From a bacterium (GTDB lineage: Bacteria > Latescibacterota > UBA2968 > UBA8231), in assembly GCA_027593305.1 (NCBI GenBank), contig JAQCJA010000295.1, positions 1-6,238 of the forward strand: DNA of 6,238 bases, given 5' to 3'. Both the position numbers and the translations under genes were made by a program. Each line of letters begins with the position of its first letter. The first letter of the stretch is position 1. This document shows positions 5,644-6,238 of this stretch, piece after piece. The notes beneath the pieces were generated by a model that was not told the origin of the DNA, made no database searches, and was given only the letters and a program-made list of their open reading frames with translations.

Positions 5644-6238
5644 GACGCCTGCCAGGCTGCGCGTCGCTCTCATCGGTACCGGCCGCGTCGGCTACCAGTT
5701 CAGCTTCTCGGCGCTGCCGGACAATCACGCCGAAGCCGTCGTCGCTCACGAGCGGCTGCAGTTGGTGGCGGGGGTCAATCGGGGCCGCGAGAAACTGCAT
5801 GCCTTCGGCCAGCGCTTCGGTGTCGATGCCCTGTTCAACGACTACCGGCAGATGCTGGACACCGTGCGCCCCGACATCGTCATCATCGCCACGCACCCGG
5901 AACTGCACTGTGATATGGTCCAGCAGTGTGCGACGGCGCCGTCCGTGCGGGCCATCATCTGCGAAAAGCCGATGGCCCTTTCGGTGGAGGAGTGCGACCG
6001 CATGATTGCCGCCTGTGAGCAGGAGCAGGTGTTGCTGCAGGTGAACCACAACCGACGCTGGCACCCGGAATGGCAACTGGCAGCCAAGCTGCTGGCCGAC
6101 GGCGCCATCGGTGAACTGAATCATATCACCTGTCACATGGACGGCTGCAAGCCGCAACCATCCTGGCGGTCCCAGAACGAGGGGCCCCTGCTGCACGACT
6201 ACACACACTACTTCGATCTCATGGATCTCTACGGCGGG
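5636..6238 (+). CDS. Gfo/Idh/MocA-family oxidoreductase, 3' partial
   Basis: The frame from ATG 5636 runs without a stop to the right edge (201 codons seen). It opens with a Rossmann nucleotide-binding loop 'RVALIGTGRVGYQF' (GxGxxG at residues 14-19). It continues with 'PDIVIIATHPELH' (around 82-94), then 'ICEKPMALSVEE' with the family EKP (E110-K111-P112, Lys probably catalytic), 'VNHNRRWHPEW' (136-146) and 'LLHDYTHYFDLMDLY' (186-200). In the last motif H191 aligns with the conserved catalytic His. Relatives are NAD(P)-dependent dehydrogenases of sugars, inositols or related polyols, usually about 330-390 residues, so perhaps 130-190 residues are missing. ATG 5636 overlaps the M81 stop by 8 bp (ATGCGTGA), implying translational coupling. 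An alternative GTG at 5640 is in the wrong frame. The substrate is unknown; it probably oxidises or reduces an intermediate in the same route as the upstream enzymes. Confidence 0.9.
   Translation, partial: MRETPARLRVALIGTGRVGYQFSFSALPDNHAEAVVAHERLQLVAGVNRGREKLHAFGQRFGVDALFNDYRQMLDTVRPDIVIIATHPELHCDMVQQCATAPSVRAIICEKPMALSVEECDRMIAACEQEQVLLQVNHNRRWHPEWQLAAKLLADGAIGELNHITCHMDGCKPQPSWRSQNEGPLLHDYTHYFDLMDLYGG

Noticed and set aside
4537..5673. A 378-codon open frame on the minus strand
   Set aside because: It lies fully antisense to the M81 gene, has no recognisable motifs, and is the long stop-free shadow expected in GC-rich coding DNA.
5640..6005. A plus-strand ORF beginning GTG right at the M81 stop
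   Set aside because: It is the wrong frame: its Ser/Arg-rich translation has no motif, while the frame from ATG 5636 gives a full Rossmann fold and EKP motif.
5603..6208. A 201-codon open frame on the minus strand
   Set aside because: It is antisense to the clear Gfo/Idh/MocA gene and shows no family motif.

Overview
This is a dense, GC-rich bacterial window with six protein genes, one gene fragment and almost no non-coding sequence. An oxygen-dependent HemF-type coproporphyrinogen oxidase, overlapping stops and starts, and high G/C at third codon positions point to an aerobic Gram-negative bacterium. HemF's C-terminal end looks proteobacterial, possibly gammaproteobacterial, but that is an impression from motif memory and not a placement. 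A perfect tandem repeat at the left edge suggests the window may start at an assembly break.

Layout: (1) 1-794 (+) is the 3' part of a PQQ/BamB-like beta-propeller gene that runs in from the left and starts inside an in-frame 21-bp tandem repeat. A small three-helix membrane protein (819-1094, +) follows it. (2) A LysE-family exporter (1091-1717, -) and hemF (1721-2656, -) form a minus-strand pair. The small membrane gene and the exporter converge, and their stop codons interlock in one CTAG. (3) An 82-bp divergent spacer (2657-2738) carries weak promoter-like signals and a strong Shine-Dalgarno for the rightward genes. (4) A rightward, tightly packed catabolic-looking cassette follows: a UxuA-like (mannonate dehydratase family) TIM-barrel enzyme (2739-3728), a 96-codon C-terminal fragment of a second UxuA-like protein (3730-4020), an M81/MlrC-family metallohydrolase (4126-5643) and a Gfo/Idh/MocA NAD(P)-dependent oxidoreductase that leaves the window (5636-6238).

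The dehydratase-like enzyme, metallohydrolase and sugar-type dehydrogenase are probably cotranscribed. They look like part of a catabolic route for a sugar acid, polyol or amide-linked compound. No substrate can be named from the sequence. The most distinctive points are the amputated UxuA paralogue squeezed between its intact relative and the M81 gene, the unusual gene combination, the in-phase repeat expansion at the left edge, and the in-frame TGA-GGC-GTG junction between hemF and the exporter. I see no RNA gene, CRISPR array, insertion sequence or convincing terminator. No stretch over 300 bases lacks a gene; the longest gap is about 105 bases, at 4021-4125.
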